NCBI RefSeq assembly: GCF_001816125.1
Contig: NZ_MDZA01000233.1
Span: 1-43,221 of the forward strand
Reading direction: 5' to 3'
Origin: Hymenobacter coccineus
GTDB taxonomy: Bacteria; Bacteroidota; Bacteroidia; Cytophagales; Hymenobacteraceae
Length of the DNA stretch: 43,221 bases
This document shows, piece after piece, positions 1-8,320 of the stretch. Numbering within the stretch: position 1 is the first letter of the stretch; the number at the start of each line of letters is the position of its first letter. A program made the translations under genes and the position numbers. The notes under the pieces were generated by a model that had not been told where the DNA came from, did not search any database, and saw only the letters and a list, made by a program, of their open reading frames with translations.

Positions 1-2680
1 TCGGGGTTGAGCAGGGCCCCAGGCAGCCCGGCCTCGGAAGATGAGGGGGCTGGCTGCTGGGCCAGCAGCGCGCCGCGGGCGTTGTAGAGGTTGACGTCGG
101 TTTCGGTGAGGGCGGCCACGTTGCGGGCCAGCGCAGCCAGCACGGGCCGGGCCGTGGAGTCGGCCAGCAGGCGGCGCTGGGCGCGCACGCTGTTCAGGGC
201 CAGGCGCCCGCGCCGCTCGTAGGTGCGGATGAGGTCGAGGCGGTAGGAGGCGATGAGCTGGCTGGCCGTGGCAATGCTCACCACCGCCAGCGGCACCACA
301 ATGCCCATGTTCAGCAGCAACTGGATGCGCCCACTAAAGTTGAGCCGCAGCCGGGCCCCGGCGCGCCGGCGCAGCAGCAGCCACGCCCCGCCCACCGCCA
401 GCCAAAACCCCGCCGAGAGCAGAAACTGAAACGAGAAGTTGGCCAGCCCGTCGGCCAGCGAGTAGCGGGCGGTGGTCATCACCACGGCCCGCTGCCGGGC
501 CCCGCGCACGGCCAGGTGCTGGAAGCCGCCCAGCTCCAGCCCGTTGGCGTACAGGTCGGGGTCGCGCAGGCGGGTGGCGGGCAAGCGGTTGGCGTAGTCG
601 AACTCGCCCTCGCTGTACACGAGCCGGCCGTGGTCGTAGCCGGCGTAGCTGAACTGGCTCACCACGCTGGGCTGGAAGAACTTCTGGTCGATGAGCAGCT
701 CGGGCAGCACGCTGTACGACGACAGCTTTTTCAGCGTCAAATCGACCCGCACCGTGCCCAGCGACGCCCAACGCGGCCCGGCCCGGGGCCCCCCACCGCG
801 GCCAGCGCCACGTAGTGCCGCGAGCTGAACGAGTTGTCGGAGCGCAGCAAAAACACGCCGCGCTGGTCGGTGCGGGTGGCATTGCGCCGGATGGCCCGCC
901 GGATGGCGGCCAGGCTGGGGGCCCCGGCGGGGGCGTCGAGCGGCTGGCCAGCGGCGTCGTACAGCGTCACCTGGCTTTCGTATTTGTCGAAGTAATCGCC
1001 CAGGTACTGGCGGTCGGCGCGCCGCTCGGCATCGGCTGCCTGGCCAAAAGCGCCAATCAGGGCCTGCCGCACAAACGGGTCGGCTGCAATCTTGCGGATG
1101 CGTTCTTCCAGCAGAAATTCCCCCTGGAAGTCGTTGTCTACCAGTAAGCTGCTGGCTAGGCGCTGCTTATCGGCCAGCAGCTGCTGCTCGAATTGCTGGT
1201 GCAGCACCAGGGCCCCGGTGGTGGCAGCCAGGGCCCCCAGCAGCACGCCTAGAGCCCCCATCTGGTAGCCGCCCAGGCGCCCGGCGCGCAGCCGCGCCAG
1301 CCGCACCAGCGCCCCAAAGGTGGCCAGCACGCCCAGCAGCTGCCACTGCACCGAATCGGTGGCGAGGCCAATGCCCAGCACCACCGCCGCGGTGATGGCC
1401 GTAGCGGGCAGCAGGAATGCTTCGGACACGTGCCGCATGGCCGCATCGGCGAGCTGCGTGAGCAGGAAAAACCCGATCAGGTAAGCCCCCGTTTGCACCA
1501 CGAGGGCCAGGGCCAGGGCCAGCCGGAAGCCGGTCACGGGCAGCCCCCGCGTTACGTCCAGGCTGAGCTGGTTGCTACTCAGCACGTTGGTGTAATCGCC
1601 GTAGAGCATTTGCAGCAGGACCCAAAACAGCAGCGCGAGCCCGGCCACGACCGAAATTTGACCCCGCAAAGTGCGCGGGGCGCGTACCCGCGCCGCCACC
1701 CGGGCCCGCACCCACAGCACCCCCCCCGCCCCCGCCGCCCCGAAAGCTAACCCTGCGTTCAGCAGCAGGTCACCCAGCGAGGGTGACAGCCGCGAGGCGG
1801 CGTATACGCGCGGGTCGAACAGGGGCAATTCGATCAAGGAAAAAGGCAGTCCCCAGTACAACAGGGCCCCGCGCAGCAGCAGCAGCGGCCCGGCCAGCGT
1901 GGCCAGGGCGGCCCCCACGCGCCCGGCCCGCCAGTAGCGCAGCGCCAGCCCCACCCACCCGGCCGCGTAGCACAGCCCCCCCAACAGCAGCAGCACCAGC
2001 GGCACGTACTGGCCCGTGAGCCGGTACGGCGCCTGCTGCCGGATGGAAAACAGGTACCGCCCGTTCTTGTCGCGGAACGCCGGCAGTTGCCGGTTCACGC
2101 TGTCGAGCACCACTTTCAGCCGCAGGCCCTTGAACACGTCGGCGGTGCCGCCCTCGCGCAGGTAGCGGTTGCTGATGCCGTAGTGGCGCTCCAGGGGCAC
2201 GTAGGCCAGCACCTGCCAGCGGCCCACCCGGCGGCGCACCAGCAGGAACTGCCCAAACGTGGTTTCCACCGCCGTTTCCGGTGGGGCCCCTACCAAATCG
2301 TCCGGGCTGGGGCGCATCGCTGCCGACGACCAGTAGCGCAGCTTCCCACCCTGGAAAACGAACGTCGGATAGTAGGTTTGGCGCAGGAGCCGAGCGTAGC
2401 TGTAGCTGCCGCGCTGCACCTGGGCGGCCACCGTATCGGCGTCGCGGCCGGCCACGGTTTCGGCGGCGCGCACCAGCTGGTGCAGGCGGCTCAGGTCGGT
2501 GCGGCGCACCACGCCCGGCAGCTGCCCGTAGCGGCTGGCCAAAAAGCCACCCGCGAAGCACACCGCCGCCAGCACCAGCAGCGCCACCGGGCCCGGGCGC
2601 AGGGCGGCCAACAATTTTCTCACGGGCGAAAGGCTGGTACGAAACGCATTTTCAACAAAAATGCCGCCAATTGGCGGCAT
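1..2680 (-). pseudogene. Large multi-membrane-spanning sensor protein, probable histidine kinase N-terminal part; frameshifted and cut by the window edge
   Basis: The first reading frame (2680 down to 737) begins with a membrane segment near residues 30-50, has an extracytoplasmic-looking stretch to about residue 220, then about seven hydrophobic segments up to about residue 500, and a second sensor-like region. The frame breaks near 785-797, in a run of four G and six C. A second frame then continues without a stop to position 1, with sensible protein (for example WASLGTVRVDLTLKKLSSY), two more membrane segments (near 450-360 and 340-280) and a further putative sensing segment. One missing base would restore a single protein. 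No HisKA or ATPase motif lies in the window, so the kinase call rests on resemblance to large multi-membrane Bacteroidota sensor kinases and is tentative. The 2680 ATG lies inside a terminator palindrome; a GTG at 2623 (VRKLLAALRPG) is an equally likely start. Confidence 0.55.
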
Positions 2681-2681
2681 T
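2656..2681 (-). terminator. Hairpin terminator closing the oxidase assembly operon
   Basis: Positions 2660-2681 form a perfect 22-base palindrome (arms AATGCCGCC / GGCGGCATT around AATT). Read on the minus strand it is followed by TTTTG, as in a Rho-independent terminator. It sits 46 bases after the stop of the small CxxC membrane protein and overlaps the longest possible start of the next gene. Confidence 0.65.
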
Positions 2682-2726
2682 CTTGCAAAACAGTTTTAAT
2701 GCGGCAGCAGCCCGCGGCCAGGCATA

Positions 2727-2984
2727 CTACGCCTTGGGAGCTTTGGGGTGCGTGCGCCGGTACCAGAAGTAGCCCACGGCGCCCATCAGCAGGTAGGGCA
2801 CGGTCATCATGTACACGATGCCTTTGTTGAGGCCCGTCACGTCGTAATCGTCGCGCTCGGCCTTAGCGGCTTCCACCTGGGCTTTGCACATAATGCACTG
2901 GGCCCCGGCCACCATTGGGGCCAGCATCAACATAAAGGCCAGCGCCAGCGCCGCCATTCCCCGGAAAAATGCTTTCGTTTTCAT
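2727..2984 (-). CDS. Small CxxC membrane protein, last gene of the oxidase assembly operon (function unknown)
   Basis: An 85-residue protein. The ATG at 2984 (MKTKAFFRG) gives a basic N-terminus and a hydrophobic stretch ending in AGA, which looks like a signal peptide, so it was preferred to an in-frame TTG at 2996. Just after this stretch is CIMCK, a CxxC pair that would face the outside of the inner membrane. A second hydrophobic segment (about residues 52-68) and a basic tail (YRRTHPKAPKA) follow. It lies downstream of the DUF420 and SCO-like genes on the same strand and just before a terminator, so it is probably co-transcribed with oxidase assembly genes. A role in copper or thiol chemistry is possible only by inference from the CxxC pair and position. 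No family was recognised. Confidence 0.7.
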   Translation of the reverse strand: MKTKAFFRGMAALALAFMLMLAPMVAGAQCIMCKAQVEAAKAERDDYDVTGLNKGIVYMMTVPYLLMGAVGYFWYRRTHPKAPKA

Positions 2985-3048
2985 ATAACTAACCAACAGG
3001 TTTTTAGGGAGAAAGTTTCTACTGCAACCGGGCTTTGGGGGCCCAGTG

Positions 3049-3618
3049 TCAGGTATAGTACGGAGAAATCATGAAGTATACCACCACGCCCGTCACCGAC
3101 ACGTACAGCCACACCGGAAACGTCCACTTTGCAATGGCTTTGTGCTTGGTATACTGGCCCGTCAGGGCAAAGTACAGGGTAAACAATACCAGGCCCACCG
3201 TTACCACGGCCAAGCTGATATGGGTGAGCAGCAGGAAAAAGTAAACGTAACGTGCCGCCCCCACGCCCCCAAACTTAGTGCTGTCTACCTGCGAGTGGTA
3301 TGCCACATACGAGAGCAAAAACAGGGCTCCCAGCCCGAAGGCCGTGCCCATGGCGGCGCGGTGCGCCAGCACGTTTTTCTGCTTAATAAAGTAAAACCCG
3401 GTCAGCAGTGCCACCGCCGTCAGCGAGTTCAGCCCCGCATTCACGGCGGGCAAAAACTTCACCTGGGCCCCCGGAATGCGGAATAGGTTCGGAAACGAGA
3501 ACAGTACGGCTACCAGCAGCGGCACCACTACGCCCAGGGTACCCAAAATTATTTTGTAGCGCGCGTAATCGCCGGTGGGCAGCACAGGCGGGTGCAATTG
3601 GTCAGTGGGAGTGGGCAT
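3049..3618 (-). CDS. DUF420 family membrane protein (CtaM-like oxidase assembly factor)
   Basis: A 189-residue protein with about five membrane segments and conserved-looking histidines in or beside them (NVLAHRAAM, YVAYHSQ, LTHISL, YTKHKAIAKW). This matches the DUF420 family, whose Bacillus/Staphylococcus member CtaM is needed for a working heme-copper oxidase. The start is placed at MPTPTDQLHPP (3618); the longer in-frame extension to 3714 reads as an overlap with the SCO-like gene and has no membrane or signal character. The start lies 17 bases inside the end of the SCO-like gene, which points to translational coupling in one operon. The family call is firm; the assembly role is inferred from family and neighbours. 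Confidence 0.85.
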   Translation of the reverse strand: MPTPTDQLHPPVLPTGDYARYKIILGTLGVVVPLLVAVLFSFPNLFRIPGAQVKFLPAVNAGLNSLTAVALLTGFYFIKQKNVLAHRAAMGTAFGLGALFLLSYVAYHSQVDSTKFGGVGAARYVYFFLLLTHISLAVVTVGLVLFTLYFALTGQYTKHKAIAKWTFPVWLYVSVTGVVVYFMISPYYT

Positions 3619-4273
3619 ATTCGTAAAGTTGCACGTTGATTTCGGTGAGCAGCCGGTCGATTTCCCGGGGCTTGGTGCCGTCGTAGACGCCCCGCACCCG
3701 GCGGTCCCGGTCAATCAACAACAGCGTACCGGGCGGGAGGTTGGCCCCCACCACGGGCGGCAGCTGGTGGGGCTGCGCGGCACGGCCTAGTTCCTGCTGC
3801 GTCACCTGCTTCAGCGCATCGGCTGGCCCCGTTGCAAACGTCCACTTACCGGCAATGGTGCCGTACTGCTCGGCCAATTGGGCCAGCGTGGCGGCTGGCG
3901 CGGGGCCAGGCGCCAGCACGATGGAAACCAGGTGCACCAACGGCTCCTGCCGAAACTTCTCCTGCACTTGCAGCAGTTCACGCGCTACACGGGCACTGGT
4001 TTCATCGGGCCCAAACAGTTGGGCCACCCACGCGCCTTTGCCAAGGCTTTGGCTGGTCAGTTCGCGCCCATTAGAGGCCAATAGCTGAAACGGCTGGATT
4101 TGGTGGAAAATAGTATCGCGCTGCCACTTACCGCCAACCTGCGTGGAATCCACGCGGTCGGGCAAATAAGTTGGCAGCGCGTAACGGTTAGCGCCGAAGC
4201 GGTACAGGAATAAGAAAGCCAGCACCGGCAACAGCAGCAACAGGCCCAGCAACAGGGTTTGGCGGGGCCGCAT
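3602..4273 (-). CDS. SCO1/SenC-like thioredoxin-fold protein lacking all cysteines
   Basis: A 223-residue protein with one N-terminal membrane anchor (residues 6-24) and a thioredoxin-like region (LTSQSLGKGAWVAQLFG ... LVHLVSIVLAPGPAP ... GTLLLIDRDRRVRGVYDG). The layout, length and position between subunit IV and DUF420 are those of SCO1/SenC, which delivers copper to the CuA site of oxidase subunit II using a CxxxC pair and a histidine. Here the segment that should hold CxxxC reads VAQLFGPDETSA (residues 83-94), and no cysteine occurs anywhere in the protein. The usual copper chemistry is therefore impossible. It may be a structural or binding paralog, with another SCO elsewhere in the genome. 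The reading frame is intact, so it is not an obvious pseudogene. Only three bases separate it from the subunit IV gene. Confidence 0.75.
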   Translation of the reverse strand: MRPRQTLLLGLLLLLPVLAFLFLYRFGANRYALPTYLPDRVDSTQVGGKWQRDTIFHQIQPFQLLASNGRELTSQSLGKGAWVAQLFGPDETSARVARELLQVQEKFRQEPLVHLVSIVLAPGPAPAATLAQLAEQYGTIAGKWTFATGPADALKQVTQQELGRAAQPHQLPPVVGANLPPGTLLLIDRDRRVRGVYDGTKPREIDRLLTEINVQLYEYAHSH

Positions 4274-4276
4274 TCT

Positions 4277-4627
4277 TTAGCTGAACATGTTGCTCAGCGT
4301 TTCACCGATGAATGAGCCCTCGGTTACCAACGCAACCAGCAGCCACACCAGCAGTACGCTCGGCACTAGAATGGTCCAAATCAAGCCCTTCGTCTCGTGT
4401 TTCAAGTGCATGAACTCGCCCACAATAAAGAAAGCTTTCAAGATGGTGAGACCAATCAGGATGCTGTTGCGCATGGTGCGCATGCTTTGCGCCTCCATAG
4501 CAAACGTAACGGCGAATTCAACGGCCGTAATAGCGACCAATACAAAGAATATTTTCCAAATCCCGCCCGTATTGGGCTTGGCAATTTCGCCAGCAACGGC
4601 ATGGTCAGGAGCAACAGGAGCAGACAT
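4277..4627 (-). CDS. Cytochrome c oxidase subunit IV (prokaryotic COX4 type)
   Basis: A 116-residue protein with three hydrophobic segments (IWKIFFVLVAITAVEFAVTF, LIGLTILKAFFIVGEFMHL, TILVPSVLLVWLLVALV) and the typical MHLKHE after the second. This is the pattern of the small COX4_pro subunit, which stabilises the oxidase core. The start chosen is MSAPVAPDHAV at 4627; an in-frame codon at 4663 would add 12 residues with no clear role. It lies directly after the large subunit III gene and just before the SCO-like gene, in the usual Bacteroidota order. Confidence 0.85.
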   Translation of the reverse strand: MSAPVAPDHAVAGEIAKPNTGGIWKIFFVLVAITAVEFAVTFAMEAQSMRTMRNSILIGLTILKAFFIVGEFMHLKHETKGLIWTILVPSVLLVWLLVALVTEGSFIGETLSNMFS

Positions 4628-4716
4628 AATGCGCGAATAAGAGTGAGTGAACAACCTCAGCAACCCGAATGGCTAAGCAATATCATTGCGCAACCGTTCG
4701 GGTGCTTAATCCACTG

Positions 4717-5487
4717 TTAAACCAAGTAGAAAAAAGTGAAGACGAATACCCAAACCAAGTCAACGAAGTGCCAGTACAGACCAATTTTCTCAATCATCTC
4801 GTAGTGGCCACGCTTCTCAAACGTACCATTAGTGGTAGCGATGAAGCACCATACGAGCAAACAGACGCCCGACAGTACGTGTGTACCGTGGAAGCCAGTG
4901 ATGAAGAAGAACAGGTCAGCAAATAGCACCGGACCATACTGGTTCATCGACAGGTTGGCGCCGTGGAATACCGTGCCGTCGGCCATCAGCGTACCTTCTT
5001 CGTGGCCACGAATGAAGTGACCCCACTCCCAAGCCTGGCTCAGCAGGAAGATTGTACCGAAGAGAATGGTCCAGAGGAGCCACTTCTGCACATCCTTTTT
5101 ATCCATGCGATGGCCGGCTTCCACGGCCAGCACCATCGTCACGGAGCTGAAGATAAGAATCATCGTCATCAACGCCACAAACCCAAGGGGCACATTGGCA
5201 TGGCCCATCCCAGGAAAAGCATTGAATACGTGGTCGGGAATCGGCCACCATTTCGTGCTGAAATGGAACGCTGAGGCTTCGCCGGTAAACACTTCGTGTT
5301 TATGGCGGATCATGCCGTAGGTGGTCAGGAAAGCCCCAAACGTGAAAGCATCCGACAGCAAGAAGAACCACATCATCAGCTTGCCATAGCTCGCCTTGAA
5401 AGGTTCATTGCCACCGTCCCAGTTGCCAGTGCGGGGAGCGTCGAGGGTGGAGGCCGCAGTGGGCTGCAAGGTGGTGGGTTGGGCCAT
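4717..5487 (-). CDS. ctaE: Cytochrome c oxidase subunit III (long form)
   Basis: A 256-residue COX3 family protein with about five membrane segments and characteristic pieces such as WEWGHFI, ITGFHGTHVLSG and a C-terminal GLYWHFVDLVWVFVFTFFYL. Subunit III sits against subunit I and supports proton uptake and enzyme stability. The start is the ATG at 5487 (MAQPTTLQP); a GTG at 5496 is the alternative. It lies between the shorter subunit III gene and the subunit IV gene, so this operon carries two subunit III genes in tandem. Confidence in the family is high because HGTHV and the final WHFVDLVW block are hallmarks of COX3. Confidence 0.92.
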   Translation of the reverse strand: MAQPTTLQPTAASTLDAPRTGNWDGGNEPFKASYGKLMMWFFLLSDAFTFGAFLTTYGMIRHKHEVFTGEASAFHFSTKWWPIPDHVFNAFPGMGHANVPLGFVALMTMILIFSSVTMVLAVEAGHRMDKKDVQKWLLWTILFGTIFLLSQAWEWGHFIRGHEEGTLMADGTVFHGANLSMNQYGPVLFADLFFFITGFHGTHVLSGVCLLVWCFIATTNGTFEKRGHYEMIEKIGLYWHFVDLVWVFVFTFFYLV

Positions 5488-5508
5488 AGCGGACACAAAT
5501 AGGGCGTT

Positions 5509-6096
5509 TTAGTGATTCAAAAGTAAGAACAAATACAGGTACAGCCAAAGGGCCCCCAAGAAGTGCCACAGGATGGAAGCGTTGCCGATGGATAATAATG
5601 CCCGCGAATGCACCTGATAGTTAAAGGTTCGGCGCAACACAACTGCCAGGAAAATTAGCCCCGCTAGCAAGTGGAAAGCGTGCATGCCCATGAGCACGTA
5701 TACGAACGAGCCGGATACGTTGGCATCTATGCCACCGAAAAAAGTACGGCCCGCCACCAAGTCGCCCCAGCAAAGCCACTGCCCCACCAGAAACACCAGT
5801 CCAAGCCCCAGGGCCAGCGCCAAGCCAATTTTGACCCGGCCTATTTCATCTTTTTTAGCCGAGCTATAGGCCCACTGCAACGCAATACTGCTCAAGGCAA
5901 TCACAACGGTGTTGAGCAGCATTATAGTGGGCAGATCAAACTCGCGCCAGTTGCCTTCGTCGCGCCGCACAATGAAGCCGCTGGTGAGCGAGGCAAAAAT
6001 CATGGTGCTCGATACCATGAGCAAAATCAGCAGCACACGCTTCGGGTGCCAGCCCAGGCCGACTTCCTTTTCTGAGAAGGTTTCGATGGGATTCAT
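5509..6096 (-). CDS. Cytochrome c oxidase subunit III-like protein (short form)
   Basis: A 195-residue COX3 family protein with about five membrane segments: LLILLMVSSTMIFASLTSGFI, IMLLNTVVIALSSIALQWAY, IGLALALGLGLVFLVGQWL, FVYVLMGMHAFHLLAGLIFL and ILWHFLGALWLYLYLFLLL. The GMHAFHLLAG piece corresponds to the HGxHV region of the long form and the final WHFLGALWLYLY to its WHFVDLVWVFVF. It is shorter than normal and diverged, and lies immediately before the long subunit III gene (21-base gap). Both are probably part of the same oxidase; which of them contacts subunit I cannot be told from sequence. Confidence 0.87.
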   Translation of the reverse strand: MNPIETFSEKEVGLGWHPKRVLLILLMVSSTMIFASLTSGFIVRRDEGNWREFDLPTIMLLNTVVIALSSIALQWAYSSAKKDEIGRVKIGLALALGLGLVFLVGQWLCWGDLVAGRTFFGGIDANVSGSFVYVLMGMHAFHLLAGLIFLAVVLRRTFNYQVHSRALLSIGNASILWHFLGALWLYLYLFLLLNH

Positions 6097-6176
6097 ACGG
6101 TTGTTTGGCGGATTGCTAAGTGCGGCCGGCTACTGCGCCGGCAAGAGCAATTTGCCCTCGGGTATACAACAAGAAA

Positions 6177-7049
6177 CTACTGTATTTTGTCCAACACTAG
6201 CGCAATTTGCACGATGGGCAAATACAAAAAAGAAGCAAACATAATGCGCAGGGCCGCCTTGCGGTCTTGGGTGCGCATGAGCTGGAACGTGAGCAGTAAA
6301 AATAACACCCCGCACACCACTGCCACGCCCGCCGAAATACGGCCGGCAATGTTGAATTCGAGCGGTAGCAGACTCAGTGGAATGAGCAGCAGCGTATAAG
6401 TCATAATTTGAAAAGCCGTGCGCAGGTCACGCTTGCCCGGCGAGGGCAGCATCTTAAACCCGGCCCGCTTGTAGTCGTCGTCAGCAACCCAGGCAATTGC
6501 CCAAAAGTGCGGAAACTGCCACATGAACTGAATACCAAACAGCACCCACGGCTGGGGCCCCATGGCCGCAAACGTAGCCGCGTGCCCCATGCCCGCCACC
6601 CAGCCAATGAGCGGTGGTAACCCGCCCGGTATCGCTCCCACCGCCACGCACACGGGCGAAATCGTCTTCAGCGGCGTGTACACAAACCCATACAGCACCA
6701 ACGACAGCAGCGACAGCGCCGCCGTGAGGTAGTTGAACTGCAAGGCAAGTAGCGCCAAGCCAGACGCACCCAACAGCACGCAGAACACCCACGCCTCGGC
6801 CGGCGAAATGATGCCCAGCGGGATTGGCCGTTTGGCCGTGCGGGTCATCAACTTGTCCAAATCCTTCTCATGGATTTGGTTAATGATGTTAGCCGCTCCC
6901 GTTACCAGTAGCCCGCCCAGCATCACCAGCAGCACATTCGTCCAGCGGAACTCCGCAACCCGTAGCATATAGCCAATGGCGCTGGAAAACGCCACTGTGA
7001 GCGAAAGCCGGAATTTGAGCAGTTGAAAATAGGCGCGGGCCTTGATCAT
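6177..7049 (-). CDS. ctaB: Heme O synthase (protoheme IX farnesyltransferase)
   Basis: A 290-residue UbiA-superfamily membrane prenyltransferase. The Asp-rich prenyl-diphosphate site is seen as NQIHEKDLDKLMTRTAKRP, and the second conserved loop as WVADDDYKRAGFKMLP. It converts heme B to heme O by adding a farnesyl group, the first step towards the heme A of the oxidase encoded here. Eight to nine hydrophobic segments span the protein. It lies directly downstream of ctaA, which performs the next step, and upstream of subunit III. Confidence 0.95.
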   Translation of the reverse strand: MIKARAYFQLLKFRLSLTVAFSSAIGYMLRVAEFRWTNVLLVMLGGLLVTGAANIINQIHEKDLDKLMTRTAKRPIPLGIISPAEAWVFCVLLGASGLALLALQFNYLTAALSLLSLVLYGFVYTPLKTISPVCVAVGAIPGGLPPLIGWVAGMGHAATFAAMGPQPWVLFGIQFMWQFPHFWAIAWVADDDYKRAGFKMLPSPGKRDLRTAFQIMTYTLLLIPLSLLPLEFNIAGRISAGVAVVCGVLFLLLTFQLMRTQDRKAALRIMFASFLYLPIVQIALVLDKIQ

Positions 7050-7108
7050 TCAATACAGTGACTACAAAAAGCCACCCGGCCCAATAAAGGCCGAATGGGG
7101 CCGCAAAG

Positions 7109-8206
7109 TTACGCAACAACCCCGTGGGCCGACCGGGTCGGCACACCAATTTCTGGTTTAACGCCCAGTCGCCCTACTGCCAACAGCCCCAAAAACTGTA
7201 ACCCAAACAGTATAGTAGCCAGCGTAAGGTGCACCGGTTGTACGGCCGGTGGCAGGGCCCCGTAAGCTAACACTAAACCGGCCAGCACCTCCAGCACCAG
7301 CATGGCTACCATTCCCTGCGCCAACCGCCGCAAATAGGGCCCCAGCGACCACAATTCATACACGGTGTATAATACCAATACCGTAACCGCTATCGAGAAG
7401 GCCCGATGCGTGGTAAAACTGCTGCCCAACTGAGCAACCCAGCTGGCACGGTTGGCATAGTTGGCCGCAGCAGACACGATATCTACCTGTTCGCGCACTT
7501 GGGTGCCCAACACAATTTGCCCAAACGTTACAATAATCCCGATCCAAAGCACAGCTTTCAAGCCGTTCGTAGCAGCTATCTGATGGCGAATAGCAACCAC
7601 TGGCTCGTCTTGCGCCTGTGCCCGGTCTACGGCATAAAGCAGCATTGCCACGATTAGCAAAGCCAGCCCCATGTGGATGGTCACCATTACCGGTAAGAGA
7701 TTCGTTGATACCACCAACGAACCTAACCAACCCTGCACGCCAGTTAACAACCATGCCCCCACCGCCAGCCAAAACACTGTCGGATTGCGTCGCCGGTACG
7801 ACCATGCAAACGCAGCAGTCAAAAATACGAATACGCCAATGAGGGCCCCTAAGAGACGATTTACGTATTCAATCCAGGTCTTGACGGCATTAAAATCAGT
7901 TTCTATGTACTGCGTAGGATGAGCGAAAATGCTACCCGCCACCTGGGCAAAACCCAACCGTTGCAGCGTAAGGGCAAGCTTTTGATTCTTAGCTACGCGC
8001 TGCGCAGTGTACACCTCTTTATAATTAGCGGGTAGCTGGCTGAGATTGGTGGGTGGTACCCAAGTACCAAAACACTTCGGCCAATCAGGGCAACCCATGC
8101 CCGACCCAGTGCTTCTGACTATTCCCCCTACCAAAATCAATAGATATATTGATACTACAGTGAGCAACCCGACGAAGCGGAAACGCCGATAAGCAGCATT
8201 TTGCAT
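7109..8206 (-). CDS. ctaA: Heme A synthase (CtaA/COX15 family)
   Basis: A 365-residue membrane protein that oxidises heme O to heme A. The hallmark block RSTGSGMGCPDWPKCFGTW lies after the first membrane segment, with the cysteine pair at residues 39 and 45. Further segments carry histidines expected for heme binding (ATWIEYVNRLLG, VTIHMGLALL, TTHRAFSIAV, VHLTLATILFG). The start is MQNAAYRRFRF at 8206; a longer frame to 8263 would run into the terminator of the preceding coxA unit. It opens the second transcription unit of the oxidase cluster and is followed by ctaB. Confidence 0.95.
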   Translation of the reverse strand: MQNAAYRRFRFVGLLTVVSIYLLILVGGIVRSTGSGMGCPDWPKCFGTWVPPTNLSQLPANYKEVYTAQRVAKNQKLALTLQRLGFAQVAGSIFAHPTQYIETDFNAVKTWIEYVNRLLGALIGVFVFLTAAFAWSYRRRNPTVFWLAVGAWLLTGVQGWLGSLVVSTNLLPVMVTIHMGLALLIVAMLLYAVDRAQAQDEPVVAIRHQIAATNGLKAVLWIGIIVTFGQIVLGTQVREQVDIVSAAANYANRASWVAQLGSSFTTHRAFSIAVTVLVLYTVYELWSLGPYLRRLAQGMVAMLVLEVLAGLVLAYGALPPAVQPVHLTLATILFGLQFLGLLAVGRLGVKPEIGVPTRSAHGVVA

Positions 8207-8261
8207 GAGTAATAAGTTTATAAATGACGGTTGCAAAGCATCTGTTGTAACATGGTATGTC

Positions 8262-8296
8262 ACAAAAAAAGCGGGCCGCCGATCAGGCGGCCCGCT
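8262..8296 (-). terminator. Rho-independent terminator after coxA
   Basis: A perfect 10-base-pair stem (GCGGGCCGCC / GGCGGCCCGC, 8271-8280 and 8286-8295) with a five-base loop is followed on the minus strand by seven T. It lies 24 bases after the coxA stop and separates the ACIII-coxBA unit from ctaA. Confidence 0.9.
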
Positions 8297-8320
8297 CAGG
8301 ACTTCAGTCTATTCTTCTAT

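Noticed and set aside
334..882. Long open frame on the minus strand in the sensor gene region
   Set aside because: It is in a third frame; the sensible continuation of the sensor protein uses another frame with typical membrane and sensor sequence. The translation here is Arg/Ala/Pro-rich, as in shadow frames of GC-rich genes.
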